A DNA stretch of 64,000 bases, taken from positions 1-64,000 of the forward strand of contig NZ_PQSU01000009.1 in NCBI RefSeq assembly GCF_002920615.1, in the 5' to 3' direction. The translations under genes were made by a program, and so were the position numbers. Shown one piece after another: positions 17,449-25,697 of this stretch. Source of the DNA: Streptomyces sp. Ru62. GTDB lineage: Bacteria > Actinomycetota > Actinomycetes > Streptomycetales > Streptomycetaceae. The notes below the pieces were generated by a model. That model ran no database searches and was not told where the DNA came from. It saw only the letters and a list, made by a program, of their open reading frames with translations. Every line of letters starts with the position of its first letter. The stretch's first letter is position 1.

Positions 17449-18327
17449 TCAGCGGAGCAGCAGGTCGCGGATCGCCCCCGCGATCTCGTCGGGCGCCTCC
17501 TCCGCCATGAAGTGTCCAGCCCTCGTGAGCCGGTGGTCCAGGTCCGGCGCCCACGCCTGCCAGACCGCGGCGGCGTCGTAGCCCAGTCGCGCGCCCCAGT
17601 CCTGCTGGACGACCGTCACCGGCATGGCCAGCTGGGAACCGGCGTCCCGGTCCGCCTGGTCGTGTGTGACGTCGATGCCCGCCGAGGCCCGGTAGTCCGC
17701 GACGATCGACGGCACGGCCGCGGCGCTCGCCCGCAGGTACGCCGCCCGGACCTGTTCCGGCATGGCGGCCGGATCGCCGGCCCAGGCGTCGAGGAAGGAG
17801 CCGAAGTAGGCGTCCGCGCTGTTGGCGATCATCGTCTCCGGCAGCCCCGGCGGCTGCGCCATGAGGAACAGGTGGTAGCCGACCGCCGCCGGGACACCGT
17901 GCAGGACGTCCCACATGTCCAGCGTCGGCAGGACATCGAGGATGCCCAGGTGTGTGAGGGTCTCGGGATGGTCCAGCCCCGCCCGGAAGGCGACCAGGGC
18001 GCCCCGGTCGTGGCCGACCAGGGCGAAGCGCTCATGGCCGAGAGCCGCCGCCAGGGCGACGACATCGGCGGCCATGGTGCGCTTGGAGTACACCTCGGGG
18101 CCGGTGGCCGTCGGCTTGTCGCTGGCGCCGTAGCCGCGCAGGTCGGGACAGATCACCGTGTGCTCGCGGGCAAGCCGCTCGGCGACGTGCCGCCACATCA
18201 GGTGGGTCTGCGGAAAGCCGTGCAGCAGCACGACCGGGCTGCCGCTGCCGCCGACGGCGGCGGCCAGCTCCACGCCGTCCGTGCCGGGCAGGCGGACGTG
18301 GTCGAAACCGGGAATGGTGAGCGTCAT
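17449..18327 (-). CDS. Haloacetate-dehalogenase-like alpha/beta-hydrolase
   Basis: This 292-residue hydrolase most resembles the fluoroacetate/haloacetate dehalogenase branch. It shows LLHGFPQTHLMWRHVAERLA at 34-53, DLRGYGASDKP at 62-72, nucleophile Asp107 in GHDRGA, a WDVLHGVP cap segment, VVQQDWGARLGY and a catalytic histidine in RAGHFMAEEAPDEI. Fluoroacetate dehalogenases normally have GHDRG(G/A)R; the second arginine is Leu111 here, so a different acid or ester substrate is possible. It is divergent from the BTAD regulator about 140 bp away, which may control it. Confidence 0.85.
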   Translation of the reverse strand: MTLTIPGFDHVRLPGTDGVELAAAVGGSGSPVVLLHGFPQTHLMWRHVAERLAREHTVICPDLRGYGASDKPTATGPEVYSKRTMAADVVALAAALGHERFALVGHDRGALVAFRAGLDHPETLTHLGILDVLPTLDMWDVLHGVPAAVGYHLFLMAQPPGLPETMIANSADAYFGSFLDAWAGDPAAMPEQVRAAYLRASAAAVPSIVADYRASAGIDVTHDQADRDAGSQLAMPVTVVQQDWGARLGYDAAAVWQAWAPDLDHRLTRAGHFMAEEAPDEIAGAIRDLLLR

Positions 18328-18464
18328 GAAAGACCCTTTCCTGGGGTGGGTGGACCGATGAAAGCCTTGGTCCGGGGACTGACCGGATCAGCGTGGGCGA
18401 CGGCAATCAGCAGCCGATCAGTACGCTTCGACGCCGTAGACCCGCGGCACGGAAGATGGAGGGC

Positions 18465-20402
18465 ATGCGAATCGACGTGCTCGGTGCCGTGCGGGCCCTC
18501 CGGGATGACGGCACACCGGTCGACCTGGGCGGGCCCCGCCACCGCGAGGTACTCGCCCGGCTCGTCGCCGCCGAGGGACGGATGGTCGCCACCAACACCC
18601 TCGTGGGCGACCTGTGGGCCGAGCCGCCGGTGCGCGCCGTGGGTGCGTTGCGCACGTTCGTCGCCGCGCTGCGCCGCGCCATCGAACCCGACCGGCCGCC
18701 CCGCACTCCGCCGCGCGTCCTCGTCACGGAGGGCCCCGGCTACGTGCTGCGCCTCTCGCGCGACAACGTGGACGTCCACCGGTTCGAGGACGCCCTGGCC
18801 CGCGCCCGGCGTACGCCCGATGCGCTGACCGACCTCGACGCGGCCCTCGCGGCCTGGCGCGGCCCGGCCTACGCCGACGTGACCGGCTCCGCCTGGGCCG
18901 AGCGCGAGCGGACCCGGTTGGAGGAGCTGAGGCTGGAGGGGGTGGAGCTGCGCGCCCGCCTCCTCCTCGACTCCGGTTCAGGAGCCGAGCTGGTCGCCGA
19001 ACTGGGCGCCCACGTCACCGAACACCCCTGGCGCGAGCCCGCCTGGGGACTGCTGGCCCGCGCACTGCACCGCGCGGGCCGGCAGGCGGACGCGCTGGCC
19101 ACCCTCCGCCGCGCCCGCACGATGCTCGCGGACCAGCTCGGGCTCGACCCCGGCTCCGACCTGCGGCGCCTGGAGACGGACATCCTCCAGGGAGCTACGA
19201 CGCTCCAGCCCGCGCGTACCGTGTGGACCGCCGGCGTACGGCTCGGCCCGCGCACCACTGTCGAACTTGCGCGCACCCTGGCCCTGGCCGGTGGTGACGC
19301 CCTCGTCCACTCGCGGCGCGACCGCCTCGCCGCCGCCCAGGCCGCGGAGCGCACCGGCGACATCGCCCTGACCGCCCGCGTCATCGGCGCCTACGACGTA
19401 CCGGCCCTCTGGAGCCGGGCCGACGACCCCGAGCAGGCCCGCGCCGTCGTAGCGGCGGCCGAGCGTACGCTCACCGCGCTCGGTCCCGACGGCCCCGCCG
19501 GACTGCGCGCCCGGCTGCTGGCCACCGTCGCGGTCGAGAGCCGCGGCGCCGACCTGTCCGGCACCGAACGAAGACGTGCCGGACAGGCGGCGCGTGCGGC
19601 GGAGGCGCTGGCCCGGGAGCTGGGCGACCCCGCCCTGCTGGTGTTCGCCCTCAACGGCGTGTTCCTCCAGTCCTTCACCCGGCCCGGGCTCGCGGCGGCA
19701 CGGGATCTGATCGGCATCGAGATGCTTGACCTGGCCACCCGGCACGAGCTGCCGAACTTCGCCGTGCTCGGCCGGCTCATCCGCCTGCAATCCGCCTCCG
19801 CCCTCGGCGACCTCCATGCCGCGACCGCGCACGCCGAGGCCGCCGAGCAGCTCGCCGTCAGCACGGAGGCGTCTCTCGTCCCCGTACTCACTGCCTGGTT
19901 CCGGGCCCGGGTCACGGCCGCCCGCAGCGCCGAACCGGGCGGACCGACCGCCGCCACGGCCGCGGCGCACTACCGCGTCGCTGAGGACGCCCTCGCCGCG
20001 TCGGCGGGCATGCCGGGACTGCACCGGGGCCTGTTCGCCCTCGCCCTCCTGGGCCTACGTCTCCTGCACGACCGTCCCGCACCCACCGACTCCGCCCTCG
20101 ACTGGGGCCCGTACCACCCGTGGACGCACCCCTTGGTGCTACTCGCCCGGAACCGGACCGAGGAGGCCCGTACTGCCCTGGCCAGGGCGCCCGAGCCACC
20201 TCCTGATCACATGCAGGAGGCACTGTGGTGCCTGACCGCCCACGCCGCCGCCCGCCTCGGCGAGCGCCCGGTCGCCGCCCGCGCCGCGGCGGCCCTGCGC
20301 CCCGCCCACGCCGAACACGCGGGCGGGGCGAGCGGGATGGTCACGCTGGGGCCGGTGGCGCGGTACCTGGCGGAGGCGGAGACATGCGCTAAGAAGAGAT
20401 GA
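18465..20402 (+). CDS. BTAD (AfsR/SARP-type) transcriptional regulator
   Basis: This 645-residue regulator starts at ATG 18465, with GGAGG just upstream. Residues 1-95 form an OmpR-like winged helix (MRIDVLGAVRALRDDGTPVD, LWAEPPVRAVGALRTFVAAL, GPGYVLRL). Residues about 100-245 form the bacterial transcriptional activator domain (LEELRLEGVELRARLLL, ELGAHVTEHPWREPAWGLLA, DPGSDLRRLETDIL). There is no NB-ARC P-loop; the remaining 400 residues are alanine-rich helical repeats like TPRs. Such proteins control secondary metabolism or local catabolic genes. The divergent hydrolase is the nearest candidate target. Confidence 0.9.
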   Translation: MRIDVLGAVRALRDDGTPVDLGGPRHREVLARLVAAEGRMVATNTLVGDLWAEPPVRAVGALRTFVAALRRAIEPDRPPRTPPRVLVTEGPGYVLRLSRDNVDVHRFEDALARARRTPDALTDLDAALAAWRGPAYADVTGSAWAERERTRLEELRLEGVELRARLLLDSGSGAELVAELGAHVTEHPWREPAWGLLARALHRAGRQADALATLRRARTMLADQLGLDPGSDLRRLETDILQGATTLQPARTVWTAGVRLGPRTTVELARTLALAGGDALVHSRRDRLAAAQAAERTGDIALTARVIGAYDVPALWSRADDPEQARAVVAAAERTLTALGPDGPAGLRARLLATVAVESRGADLSGTERRRAGQAARAAEALARELGDPALLVFALNGVFLQSFTRPGLAAARDLIGIEMLDLATRHELPNFAVLGRLIRLQSASALGDLHAATAHAEAAEQLAVSTEASLVPVLTAWFRARVTAARSAEPGGPTAATAAAHYRVAEDALAASAGMPGLHRGLFALALLGLRLLHDRPAPTDSALDWGPYHPWTHPLVLLARNRTEEARTALARAPEPPPDHMQEALWCLTAHAAARLGERPVAARAAAALRPAHAEHAGGASGMVTLGPVARYLAEAETCAKKR

Positions 20403-20516
20403 CCGACATCGTCCGCGGACCCGCTCCCCCGCCTTCTCCCGCCACCTGGGCCGGGCAACGGGACCTCCGGACCGGCCCGACCGTGTGTCCAAGGGGGGCC
20501 GTGAGCCCCCCGGTCG

Positions 20517-20905
20517 ATGACGAGCCGGGACGCCGACTCGGCGTCCCGCTTGGCCAGGGCAGCCGCCGGTCGCCGTCTGGTCGGCGCGGCGGAGATTCCG
20601 GAGGCAGCGGCGACCCTCCACCAGCTCCTGCTGGACGAAGGCAAGCCTTCTGCTGCGCAGGGCCCGCGGCTGTCACGCAGCGTGTGGCGACCGCCTACGC
20701 CGCCGCCCGCACCAAGCCGAAGACCACGCCAATCATCGGCGTACGCGCCATCTCCCAGGCCCAACGCGCCTTCGCCCTCGCATTCACCGGCCAGGATCAG
20801 GCCATCGAAGAGATCGACCTGGCCCACCAGCTGCTGACCGGCCTGGTCCTGCGTGTCACCCGCGCCACCGTCCGCCTCGCGCGGTCTCTCGCCGGGCGGC
20901 CGTGA
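20517..20905 (+). pseudogene. Frameshifted unidentified small gene
   Basis: The first part reads [20 protein letters not shown] then PEAAATLHQLLLDEGK from ATG 20517. After about 20660 the natural continuation, TQRVATAYAAARTKPKTTP, RAISQAQRAFALAFTGQDQA and AHQLLTGLVLRVTRATVRLA, is in another frame to a TGA at 20903. The whole would be an all-helical protein of about 125 residues. I do not recognise it. The second half alone could be translated from GTG 20684. Confidence 0.35.
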
Positions 20906-20921
20906 CCCCGCAGTGGCGCCG

Positions 20922-21314
20922 TCAGGCAGAGGGTCGTCGGCTGGTGCCGCCGCCGCTTCCGCTCAACGGGATCAGGGTCTCCAGATGCGCACCCCTGACC
21001 CAGGAGCCCAGCAGGTCGCGGTGCAGGGCCACGATGTCCTGGCGCAGCGCCAGGCCCAGTGCGGCGCTCGTGAACGCGCGGCAGGTGGTGACAAACAAGA
21101 CCCCCGCTCCCTGGCCCGTGGCCCGGCAGTGGGCGCCGCCGGGCCAGGTGAGTTGCAAAGGCCGAATACCTCCGCCGACCACGCCGGTGGTGACCGGACG
21201 TCGAGCGTGGCTGGACACGAGCCGTGTCGCGTCGAAACTGACGGCCGAACCATCCCCCAGTGCGGGGGCGATCGTCCGGGCCGCGGCCCTTGAGCAGCTG
21301 CCGCCGCTGATCAT
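20922..21314 (-). CDS. Hypothetical protein coupled to ArsR gene
   Basis: Its ATG overlaps the stop codon of the upstream ArsR gene (ATGA), a strong sign of translational coupling. The 130-residue product contains GGIRPLQLTWPGGAHCRATG, GVLFVTTCRAFTSAALGLAL and RQDIVALHRDLLGSWVRGAH. There is no signal peptide or clear membrane segment. I do not recognise a family. Composition in the middle and end looks natural; the first 20 residues are less certain. Confidence 0.45.
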   Translation of the reverse strand: MISGGSCSRAAARTIAPALGDGSAVSFDATRLVSSHARRPVTTGVVGGGIRPLQLTWPGGAHCRATGQGAGVLFVTTCRAFTSAALGLALRQDIVALHRDLLGSWVRGAHLETLIPLSGSGGGTSRRPSA

Positions 21315-21628
21315 TTCGCGCGTTCGGCTCTGTCCGTGGCCAGGACGCTGTCGAGTACGGCGGCGAACCTGTCCCGTGCTTCCTCACGTAGGGACACGTA
21401 GCAGCGTGTGCCTTCCATACGTTGCAGAAGGAGCCCGGCGTCGCGGAGCACCTTGATGTGGTGGCTGAAGGTGGACTGGGCGAGCTGCACATCGAAGTCT
21501 TTGCGTGTGTGTTCGTTGCCGTCCGCAATGATGTCCATGACGTGAAGGCGGACGGGGTCGCCGAGGGCTGACAGCACTTTCGCGAGGGTGACGGCTTCGA
21601 GGTCGGGATGGAGCAGTTCTCTGGGCAT
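21311..21628 (-). CDS. ArsR-family transcriptional regulator
   Basis: This 105-residue regulator has the ArsR winged helix: AVTLAKVLSALGDPVRLHVM, then QSTFSHHIKVLRDAGLLLQR and a wing with EGTRCYVSLREE. It lacks the ELCVCDL metal-binding cysteines of arsenic sensors, so it is probably a metabolite- or redox-responsive member of the group often found beside short-chain dehydrogenases. The start ATG 21628 is chosen because the HTH begins about 20 residues later; longer upstream reading runs into the divergent gene. A palindrome sits just upstream, and the SDR gene is divergent. Confidence 0.9.
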   Translation of the reverse strand: MPRELLHPDLEAVTLAKVLSALGDPVRLHVMDIIADGNEHTRKDFDVQLAQSTFSHHIKVLRDAGLLLQRMEGTRCYVSLREEARDRFAAVLDSVLATDRAERAK

Positions 21629-21648
21629 GAGTCCAGAATACTTCGAAC

Positions 21649-21664
21649 ATCGACGATTATCGAT
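21649..21664. promoter_or_regulatory. Candidate ArsR operator
   Basis: ATCGA-N6-TCGAT is a perfect dyad in the locally AT-rich region 20 bp upstream of the ArsR start, between it and the divergent SDR gene. Position and AT-richness fit an autorepressor site covering the promoters. The preceding TTCGAACATCGA recurs almost exactly near 25283. Confidence 0.5.
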
Positions 21665-21815
21665 TATTGTGGGTGTGCGGCGCCGCCCGGGAACCTCTCG
21701 CGCTGCCTCGCCCGCGCAGGCTGCCCGATACGAGGAGGGCGAAGCGGGGCGTCGATGCCCGGCTGGACCCCCACTTCGGTCCAGCCACCCGTCACCAGAG
21801 TGAGGAAGTACCGTC

Positions 21816-22574
21816 ATGAAGCAGGAGCCCACCCTCGACGGTCGCATCGCGATCGTGACCGGCGCAGGCTCGGGGATCGGCCGAGCCACGGCGATCGCGA
21901 TGGCCGAGGCGGGAGCCCACGTCCTCGGCGTGGGCCGACGAGTGACAGCCCTGGAAGAGACCGCCGCCGTCAACCCCAACATCGCGACCCTCGCCGTCGA
22001 CGTGCGCTCGGAGCAGGCTCCCGAGCTGATCATCGGCGCGGCGATCGACCGGTGGAAGCAACTGGACGTGCTGGTGAACAATGCGGGCGCAACCGCACGC
22101 GTCTCCCTCCAAGAGGTGACACGCGAGCGCATCGCTGATCTGTTCGACCTCAACGTCATCGCGCCCACCATGCTCGCCCAAGCGGCACTTCCCCATCTGC
22201 GCCGCAGTCATGGCTCGATCATCAACATCTCCAGCACCTACGGCCACCGCCCCCAGCCCGGCGCCGCCCACTACGCGGCCTCCAAGGCCGCGTTGGAACA
22301 GCTGACACGTACCTGGGCGCTCGAACTGGCCAAGGACAAGGTCAGGGTGAACTCCATAGCGCCCGGCCCGACGGAGAGCGAGGCACTGTCCCTGAGCGGT
22401 CTCACACAGGAGGACGTGACAAGGGTCAAGAAGGAGCAGGCCGCACAGATTCCTCTCGGCAGGCGAGGTGAGCCCGAGGAAGTGGCGTCCTGGATCGTTC
22501 ACTTCGCCGATCCCACGTCGACCTGGCTCACGGGCCAGATCCTCACCATCGACGGCGGGCTGGAACTGGTTTGA
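21816..22574 (+). CDS. Short-chain dehydrogenase/reductase (SDR)
   Basis: This classical SDR of 252 residues has the cofactor motif VTGAGSGIGRA at about 14-24, the structural NNAGA at about 88, the active-site Ser in INISSTYG, and YAASK for the catalytic Tyr and Lys. The C-terminus ends DGGLEL as in the FabG-like group. It reduces or oxidises an unknown alcohol/ketone with NAD(P)H. The start ATG follows GTGAGGAAG. It is divergent from the ArsR gene, which likely represses it. Confidence 0.9.
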   Translation: MKQEPTLDGRIAIVTGAGSGIGRATAIAMAEAGAHVLGVGRRVTALEETAAVNPNIATLAVDVRSEQAPELIIGAAIDRWKQLDVLVNNAGATARVSLQEVTRERIADLFDLNVIAPTMLAQAALPHLRRSHGSIINISSTYGHRPQPGAAHYAASKAALEQLTRTWALELAKDKVRVNSIAPGPTESEALSLSGLTQEDVTRVKKEQAAQIPLGRRGEPEEVASWIVHFADPTSTWLTGQILTIDGGLELV

Positions 22575-22692
22575 TCCACATGCCCTGTCGCAGCTCGTGG
22601 GCCGGCTCTGGGGGACCTTCGTAGTCAGCCCGCCACGGGACCCGCCCATGGCGATCCTGTTCCGCCAGACAGCGCGCGATGTGGCCGCCCTA

Positions 22693-23006
22693 GGTCGCGC
22701 CCGCGAAGTGTTTCGGCGTCTACTGGTTCCACAAGCGTACGGACCCGCTGCTCACGACGGCCATGACGTACTACCCGGGCCGCTGCCAGCGCTTCGACCT
22801 CCAGGCGTACTACCAGGGCTCCTGGCACTCGCTGGACTCTCAGGACTCCGCACTAGGCACCAACGGCAAGTCCCTCGTCGAGCTCGGCGCCCCCGGTGAG
22901 GCCGGCGTCAAAGCCCGTATGCGATCCGTCCACGTCAACGGCTCGTCCGGCGACTCGGTGAACTCCACGACGTACGGCGCTGGAAGTACCTCTACTTCAG
23001 CAACTG
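22693..23006 (+). pseudogene. C-terminal remnant of a secreted protein
   Basis: The frame reads CFGVYWFHKRTDPLLTTAMT, YYPGRCQRFDLQAYYQGSWH and NGKSLVELGAPGEAGVKARM, then VNGSSGDSVNSTTYGA. One base of slippage then gives the expected end WKYLYFSN and a stop. These are features of a secreted Ig-like beta-sandwich common at the C-terminus of Streptomyces extracellular proteins. The N-terminal part is gone (stop at about 22690). Confidence 0.5.
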
Positions 23007-23317
23007 ACGCCTGGATCCCGCGCTCGGCCATGGCTTCGATACCCGGGACCAGCAGGTGCAGGGCGAAGCCGAAGTCATGGTCGGGCATCCCGGCGACCTT
23101 GACGATGTCGTCGGCAGGGCGCTTGCGAGTACGGCGGCGGCATCCGGGCCGCCTCCTGCCACCGGGGAACCCGGTCGGCCTCGCGCCCGGGGCGCGACCG
23201 GGGCTGGGCGGGGTGGTTCACCCGGGGGTGTCGGAGGTGACGTGGCTGCCAGGCGGGAGGGCGCCGGAGGCGCCAGGTGCCCGGCCGCCCCCGGGCGCCG
23301 CGGGGTGCTCCGTACCG

Positions 23318-23990
23318 GTCACGCACGGGACGCGAGGTGCCGCCAGTCGTTCCACGTGTCGAGCCCGCTTCCGATAGGCCGCCTCGACAACCGGATAGGG
23401 GTAGGTGCCGAGGAAGAGCCGCAGGGGTGGTGTGCCGGTGTCGACGAGGTCGAGGACAACGGCGGCGGTGCCTCGGGCGTCTTGTGGCGTGCGGGCGGAG
23501 GCACCGGCCCGGCGCGCGGCGCGGACGGGTTCGTAGGCGGGGAGCGGCTCGGTGTGCACTGCGGAGGTCCCGGACCAGTCGGTGCCGTAGGGGCCGGGTT
23601 CGATCAGAGTCACGTGAATCCCGAAGGGGGCGATCTCCTGGGCCAGGGCCTCGCTCATCCCCTCCAGGGCCCACTTGGCGGCGTTGTACAGCCCGCGGGT
23701 GGGGAAGGCGGCGAGGCCACCGAGGCTGGAGACCTGCAGGATGTGACCGCTGCCCTGGGCCCGCAGGTACGGCAGGGCCGCCTGTGTCACCCACAACGGG
23801 CCGAACAGGTTGGTGTCGAGCTGGGCGCGCGCCTGTTCCTCGGTGGTTTCCTCGACCATGCCGAACAGGCCGTAGCCCGCGTTGTTGACGACCACGTCCA
23901 GGCGGCCGAAGGTCTCGGCGGTCCGCCGCACCGCAGCGGCAACGGCGGTGCGGCGACCGACACGGCCGAGTTCCAGCCCCGCTAGTCGAC
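23318..23990 (-). pseudogene. Truncated and frameshifted SDR
   Basis: This minus-strand short-chain dehydrogenase has DVVVNNAGYGLFGMVEE, ILQVSSLGGLAAFPTRGLYN and AAKWALEGMSEALAQEIAPF (catalytic Ser, Tyr and Lys all present). The N-terminal glycine-rich cofactor-binding segment is missing; the 20 residues before FGRLDV are unrelated. Near 23375 a frameshift splits the normal end: AAYRKR continues in another frame as LDTWNDWRHLASRA and a stop. It is therefore unlikely to be functional. Confidence 0.65.
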
Positions 23991-24146
23991 GGGCTCCCAC
24001 CGCTCACCCTGTGGGTACCCCCAGTCCGCACGCGCCGGCCGCCGCGGCTCCCGCTGACGCGGCTTCCCCCGTGCCTCAGGGCGCCGCTGCTCCTCCCTGA
24101 CGGCCTGACGGCGACGGCAACACGGGCGTTGGCGGAGACGCTCAGG

Positions 24147-24557
24147 TCACAAGACCCCCGCTCGTCGCAGTCCGTTGAGGCGGTCGTCCACCTCAACGAC
24201 CTCGTCGCGGGAAAGGGCCGGAGCGATCCACCGACGTTCGGTGCCGTAGGCGATGAACTCTTCTGGGAGACCGATACCGTAATGCTCCACGTAGTCGGCT
24301 GCGTCGAGCCGCCAGAAGAAGCGGCCGTCGCTCATGAGGGCGGTGCCGCCGGAGCGGGAGAACTTGTTGCCAAGAATGTCTTCCGAGAACCCCATCAGGG
24401 CGATGATCGGAGTGCCGGAGCGAAGATACTCGGCGATTGTTTTCCGCTCTCCCTTGGGAATTTCGCCCACTCGTCGACGAAGCATGTCGGCATTTCCTGA
24501 CCAGGTGGCCTGGCTCGCGATCTTGCCAAATATTCCCAGGGGGGCGACGTCCGTCAT
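24147..24557 (-). CDS. Hypothetical protein, small conserved-looking
   Basis: This 136-residue cytoplasmic protein is not recognised. It contains GIFGKIASQATWSGNADMLR, ALMGFSEDILGNKFSRSGG and DGRFFWRLDAADYVEHYGIG, and ends in a charged helix. A ribosome-binding GGAGA lies eight bases before the ATG. Its base composition is visibly lower in GC than the neighbours, with several A/T-ending codons, suggesting recent acquisition. Its size, acidic pattern and lack of neighbours recall stand-alone immunity proteins, but this is only an analogy. Confidence 0.7.
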   Translation of the reverse strand: MTDVAPLGIFGKIASQATWSGNADMLRRRVGEIPKGERKTIAEYLRSGTPIIALMGFSEDILGNKFSRSGGTALMSDGRFFWRLDAADYVEHYGIGLPEEFIAYGTERRWIAPALSRDEVVEVDDRLNGLRRAGVL

Positions 24558-24844
24558 CCTAAGTTCTCCAAGCGGTAGGTGCTGATCCCTCTGGTTCCGG
24601 CCGGGTCTGTTCCGCTCGACGTGGTCGACGTCTTCGATCTTGCTGCCGACGAAATCCTAACCTCGGACGCCTACGGGACCCCTTGCGAAGGTCCTCGGAG
24701 CGCTGCGGGTGCCCCCCGAGTGCCCCTGCGACCGGTCAAGTTGGGCGAACAGGCCGACGGTCAGCTGCGGTGCCCTACGACCTGGTGATGGGCGAGGCCG
24801 AGGGCGAGTCGGCCGGCACAGCCGCCGGGTTCCCGCTCGGGTGA

Positions 24845-24960
24845 GACGTGGCATGGCAGCACTGCTGCACCCTCGCCCGAGACGGCGGCACCCTCCCCGA
24901 GGCGGCGGATACCCTCGTCGTCCAAGGCGAGGATCTGGGGGCGTGGACGACCTGTGGGGT
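24845..24960 (+). pseudogene. Second HA-domain helicase remnant
   Basis: The frame reads WQHCCTLARDGGTLPEAADT followed by LVVQGEDLGAW, clearly related to the remnant at 9.75 kb. Only about 35 residues of one helicase-associated repeat remain, preceded by a stop and followed by unrelated sequence. Confidence 0.5.
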
Positions 24961-24999
24961 GTCGACCAGCCAGTAGTCGGTCCGCCTCTGGCGGGGGCG

Positions 25000-25261
25000 A
25001 CGGCGTGGTGCGGCGGTGGGGGCCGCGTCCGGTTGGCCAGGGCGGGACGGGTTTGCCCGGGTCGAGTGGTTCGTAGGCCGTCGCCCGGTACACCTCGCGC
25101 ACATAACCGTCCGAAAGCTGAGGCCGCGTGCCCGGCGTGGGCGGGATTGCGCCGATCAGCTGTATGCCGCCGGGCCGCGACTGTCCGTGGCTTCGGCACC
25201 AGTCGGCGGGCCCCCTTTCCGGAGTGCGTGTGATGTGCGCGCGGCTGGGATTTTGGGTCAT
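25000..25261 (-). pseudogene. Unidentified coding remnant
   Basis: The minus strand reads GGIQLIGAIPPTPGTRPQLS and DGYVREVYRATAYEPLDPGK with natural composition, then QRRTDYWLVDTPQVV in another frame. It resembles the C-terminus of an unknown protein of a mobile element or plasmid. The intervening sequence to 24560 has no intact gene. Confidence 0.25.
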
Positions 25262-25469
25262 ACCATGACCTTTGTAGATACGTTCGAACGTCGATTGCGT
25301 CGATTGCCTTGGCCGCGATGATCAAGCGTCTTCATGGAGACCGACGGGTGCTGTGCCCCGCGCACATCGCAGGATAGGCAGCGATCGAGTAGCCCGTTCG
25401 GGGCTTGTCTCGGGCCGGAGCGGCGCCGGCTTGAGGGTCTGGAGTTCGCACTCCCTGTGGAGGGTCGGG

Positions 25470-25697
25470 ATGAGAGTCGTCGTTGATCTTTCCCGATGTG
25501 AAGGGTATGCACAGTGTGCGTTCCTGGCTCCGGAGGCGTTCCGGATGCACGGTGAGGAAGCGCTGATGTACGACCCGAACCCCGACGACGCCCAGCGCAG
25601 CCTGGTGCTACGCGCCGCGGCGGCCTGTCCGGTCCAAGCGATTCTGGTCGACTGGCTGGAGGGACGGAACGCCTTGGCGAAGGCTCCGGCGCCGTGA
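25470..25697 (+). CDS. Ferredoxin (3Fe-4S type) for P450
   Basis: This small soluble electron carrier of 75 residues has Cys10 and Cys16 in CEGYAQC and Cys53 in a CP motif: three cysteines, the pattern of 3Fe-4S ferredoxins that serve bacterial P450s. The residue at the variable position between the first cysteines is Tyr. The start ATG follows GGAGGG. Its TGA overlaps the GTG of the reductase gene, and a P450 gene follows, so it probably carries electrons from the reductase to the P450. Confidence 0.9.
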   Translation: MRVVVDLSRCEGYAQCAFLAPEAFRMHGEEALMYDPNPDDAQRSLVLRAAAACPVQAILVDWLEGRNALAKAPAP

